This document shows, piece after piece, positions 61,711 to 64,000 of a stretch of 64,000 bases of DNA. The notes under the pieces were generated by a model. That model made no database searches. It saw nothing but the letters and a program-made list of their open reading frames with translations, and was not told the origin of the DNA. Positions within the stretch are counted from its first letter, which is position 1. Each line of letters begins with the position of its first letter. Made by a program: the position numbers and the translations under genes. The DNA is from Camphora micrantha (taxonomy: Eukaryota; Streptophyta; Magnoliopsida; Laurales; Lauraceae), in contig QPKB01000006.1 of NCBI GenBank assembly GCA_003546025.1, positions 39,399,980 through 39,463,979 on the forward strand. The letters are read 5' to 3'.

Positions 61711-62035
61711 GTCATGAGACAGTTTGGTTTTACCCCACCAATCATCGTACCACAATAGTAATTCAACCTAGTACGAGAGGAACGGTTGATTCTCACAATT
61801 GTTTATTACGCTTGGTTGAAGAAAAGCCAGCAGTGCGAAGCTACCGTGTGTCAGATTATGACTGAATGCCTTTAAGTCAGAATCCAAGCTAAAGACGCAG
61901 AGCTAGTGCCCGCCGCACTTGCCAACCCTCAGTAGGGGCCTCTTTTGCCCCCATGGGCCTGTTCCATTGGTGAATCCCCTGTGGCGAACCATCCGCCCCA
62001 CACTTGGCGATGGGAGACCGATAGAGCGCGGGCCG
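61711..62035 (+). pseudogene. Decayed 3' fragment of 25S nuclear rRNA
   Basis: The sequence follows the plant 25S rRNA 3' region: GTCATGAGACAG, then CAATAGTAATTCAACCTAG, the sarcin-ricin loop AGTACGAGAGGAAC (61770-61783), CGCTTGGTTGA, GCGAAGCTACCGTG, GATTATGACTGAATGCC, TAAGTCAGAATCC and CCGCCGCACTTGCC..CAGTAGGGGCC. Many differences from the functional gene are C-to-T or G-to-A, as expected of methylated, non-functional rDNA. Only about 325 bp is present, without 18S, 5.8S or spacer. It is an isolated insertion, not part of an array. Confidence 0.9.
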
Positions 62036-62202
62036 GGCACTCCAACCCCAGCCGCCACCGTTAAGGATAGTTTTGGTGAGTTTTAGGGTGATTAGAGTGA
62101 GTTTGAGGGTAGTAGGGGGTATTTCATAATTTAGGGAAATAGAAGGGTTAGATATTTCAAAACAAGGGTTAGATATTTCAATCCATACGCAGTATCAAAA
62201 TC

Positions 62203-62923
62203 GGCTCTAATACCAATTGTTAGAAACGAGTAGAAACCAGGATCTCTATACATTGCGTACAGATTACTGTGGAAATAATTTTCAACTAATATGATTAGAT
62301 CATACATGCAAGATCTCTCTGATTTGATCTCGATCTTACAGCAACTCGAAAACCTCAAGATCTTCTACTGTATTCCTACATGCTCGAACTCGCACCAGGG
62401 AGTGAACATATTCTGCGAATTCTCTTCTACTCTCTTATTATTCTTATCGAAATCGAATTCCTGCCTTCAAAACCTGCGCCCCTTCTTAAGAGATTATATT
62501 GAGTCATAAGCCTCCTTACAAACGGAGTTCATATGCTATCTCAATATAATTACTTATCTAAGAAAAAATTACATTAAACCCTAAGCCTCCTGACGAACGG
62601 AGTTCACATGCTATGTCAATATAATTACATCACCATAAACTTACATTGAATCCTAAGCCTCCTGACGAACGGAGTTCACATGCTATGTCAATATAATTAC
62701 ATCACTATAAAAATTTGTATAGAATACGTAAAATAGTAACCATGAAATTAATTCATGGGATCCATTCACATAACATACACACATGTTGACCATGATAGCC
62801 AGATCAGTAACTCAGTTGCTGCAAAATAAGTGTTAGATATTTCGCTGCAAAACAGGGGTTACTTACAACAATAGCAGACCATGTTTCCTTATAGCAACCT
62901 ATAATCTTACTATGTTTCTAACA
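62203..62923 (-). mobile_element. Copia-type LTR with primer-binding site
   Basis: An LTR of 706 bp (62218-62923) has perfect 10-bp inverted ends TGTTAGAAAC / GTTTCTAACA. Two bases beyond its left end lies GGCTCTAATACCA (62203-62215), the reverse of an initiator tRNA-Met primer site with one change. The element therefore reads on the minus strand and this is its 5' LTR. Internal sequence is lost within about 150 bp, where the rRNA fragment begins, so the element is truncated. No TSD can be scored. Confidence 0.75.
62504..62710. repeat. Three tandem 72-bp repeats inside the LTR
   Basis: Copies start near 62504, 62580 and 62652, each with AAGCCTCCT[T/G]AC[A/G]AACGGAG and CAATATAATTAC. The last two are almost identical; the first is more diverged. 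Repeats in this part of an LTR often act as promoter-proximal enhancers. Confidence 0.85.
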
Positions 62924-63015
62924 ATTGATACCTTGAATCTATGGTGCAACAGGATGGAGGGATTAATACTGATGTAAGTCACATGATTCAGGCCGAGTGG
63001 ACCAAATGAAGGAGT

Positions 63016-63563
63016 GATTCGGGTGTCTTGTGTGATTAGAAAGTCTCCCTCAAGGTTAAAGGAAAGTATTATAAGGTGGCGGTACGCCCAGCGTTGTTAT
63101 ATGGATCGGAGTGTTGGGCAGTAAAGCATAATCATGTTAAGAAGATAGAAGTTGCGGAGATGAGAATGCTAAGATGGATGTGCGGGATCACAATGAGAGA
63201 TATGATTAGGAAAGAGGAGATTAGGGGCAAAGTAGGAATAGTACTGATTGAAGATAAAATGAGAGAAAATCTACTGAGATGGTTCGGCCATGTTATAAGG
63301 CGTCATCTACTGAGATGGTTCAGCCATGTTATAAGGCGTCCAACGGAGACACCTGTTAAAAGGTGTGAACGCATGAAGATTACTAGGAATAGGAGATGGA
63401 GAGGGAGACCCAAGAGAAGTTGAAAAGAAACTATTAAACATGACCTTGCATGCATGGATCTAACGGAGGACATGGCTATAAACAGATTTAATTGGCGTCC
63501 TCAAATCCATATAGTCGACCCCACCTAGTGGGAAAATGCTTGGTTTGGTTTGGTTTGGTTTAG
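63016..63563 (+). pseudogene. RTE-type LINE remnant, 3' end, with (TGGTT)n tail
   Basis: One open stretch (63076-63423) reads as the end of an RTE reverse transcriptase: VRPALLYGSECWAVK, VAEMRMLRWMCG, MRENLLRWFGHVIRR and RWRGRPKRS. Upstream, SGVLCD is followed by a TAG stop and then KGKYYKVAV. Downstream, after a stop, it continues KETIKHDLACMDLTEDMA, RPQIHIVDPT and a TGGTT tandem tail at 63540-63563. A 36-nt tandem duplication repeats the LLRWFGHVIRR motif. Better preserved than the copy at 47840, but still dead and truncated. Confidence 0.88.
63271..63342 (+). repeat. 36-nt in-frame tandem duplication in the RTE remnant
   Basis: CTACTGAGATGGTTC[G/A]GCC..AAGGCGTC occurs at 63271-63306 and again from 63307. 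It adds twelve residues (HLLRWFSHVIRR) without breaking the frame. Confidence 0.9.
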
Positions 63564-64000
63564 GAAAATAGAAGGGGTTAGATGTAATTCTAGAAACTTA
63601 GTGTAGTTGAGTGAGTGGGTAGTTCTCATCATGCATGTCATCCTTCATGTTGGGCTCGTCGTGGTCCGGCGGCCCAAAACCCATCTAAAAGCCCATTTTC
63701 ATTTTAGTCCCCAAGGCCCTTATTTGTAAATAAACTAAACTATCTCTACAAAGACCCCAACTCCTTCCTTTTCCCCCTTTACCTCACTTCACCACTTTTC
63801 TTCTCTACTCTCTCTACTAATTTAAATTTCTACAGTAGTCCCACAAGCTCACTTGAATTAAACACAAAATAAGTATGACACCGTAAGGGCAATAATCGAG
63901 TGAGAAGATCCAAATAGGGCGTGTGCGGATCAATCAAAGATATGCCAATATGTTCAATGTAGTTTTAGCACAAGTGTATGTGTGTTGTGTCCCGAAACAA
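63564..64000. other. Intergenic DNA at the window end
   Basis: AGGAAAATAGAAGGGGTTAG at 63562 resembles GGGAAATAGAAGGGTTAG at about 62135, so the LTR and RTE may have inserted into one older sequence. A CT-rich stretch lies at 63760-63830. No gene. Confidence 0.4.

Noticed and set aside
61711..62035. Functional rRNA gene
   Set aside because: Only 325 bp, with many transitions and no 18S, 5.8S or spacers, so called a pseudogene fragment.
62504..62710. Possible CRISPR-like spaced repeat
   Set aside because: Three contiguous 72-bp tandem units in an LTR, with no short repeats separated by unique spacers.

Overview
This is plant nuclear DNA, almost certainly from an angiosperm with a repeat-rich genome. 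The evidence is AT-rich intergenic sequence, GT-AG introns, a trihelix (GT-2 type) transcription factor, plant-type TRIM and Copia elements primed by initiator tRNA-Met, RTE and L1 LINE remnants, Tourist, hAT and Mutator-like MITEs, and a decayed 25S rRNA fragment. I cannot name the species. Nothing prokaryotic, organellar or viral was recognised.

Only one gene is certain: a GT-2/GTL1-like trihelix factor on the minus strand. Exon 1 is 40570-40928, exon 2 runs from 40072 to the TAG at 38137-38139, and a 497-bp intron lies between. The protein has two trihelix DNA-binding domains around a coiled coil, Gln/Pro-rich linkers and a very acidic tail. A stop-free, AT-rich, GT-AG segment inside exon 2 (66 or 96 bp, both multiples of three) looks like an unrecognised small intron or exitron. 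A second, weaker minus-strand transcription unit lies at 803-2587: TATA box, telo-box, a 5' exon with one ATG, and a short C-terminal exon.

The rest is mostly mobile DNA. 4122-5005: possible MITE. 5551-8129: long solo LTR with a perfect 5-bp target-site duplication (TSD). 8813-10600: long inverted-repeat element holding an L1 reverse-transcriptase fragment, its left arm split by an intact 522-bp TRIM. 11640-12850: a relative of that element. 13722-14026 and 37189-37445: Tourist-like MITEs. 21301-21841 and 34102-34614: hAT-type MITEs. 27189-28056, 53478-53980 and 56407-57327: further long inverted-repeat (Mutator/foldback-like) elements. 33385-33511: 127-bp hairpin MITE with a perfect 9-bp TSD. 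47840-48924 and 63016-63563: RTE LINE remnants with different microsatellite tails. 54480-54860: tandem TRIM-like unit. 61711-62035: 25S rRNA pseudogene fragment. 62203-62923: Copia-type LTR with its primer-binding site and a triplicated 72-bp repeat.

About seven dispersed copies, in both orientations, of a SINE-like family with a tRNA-like head and a minisatellite body occur between 25 and 48 kb, and a different SINE lies at 56161-56384. The remaining intergenic DNA holds microsatellites, short tandem duplications and degraded repeats, with no convincing genes. All element calls come from reading boundaries, TSDs and motifs by eye; none was checked against a database.
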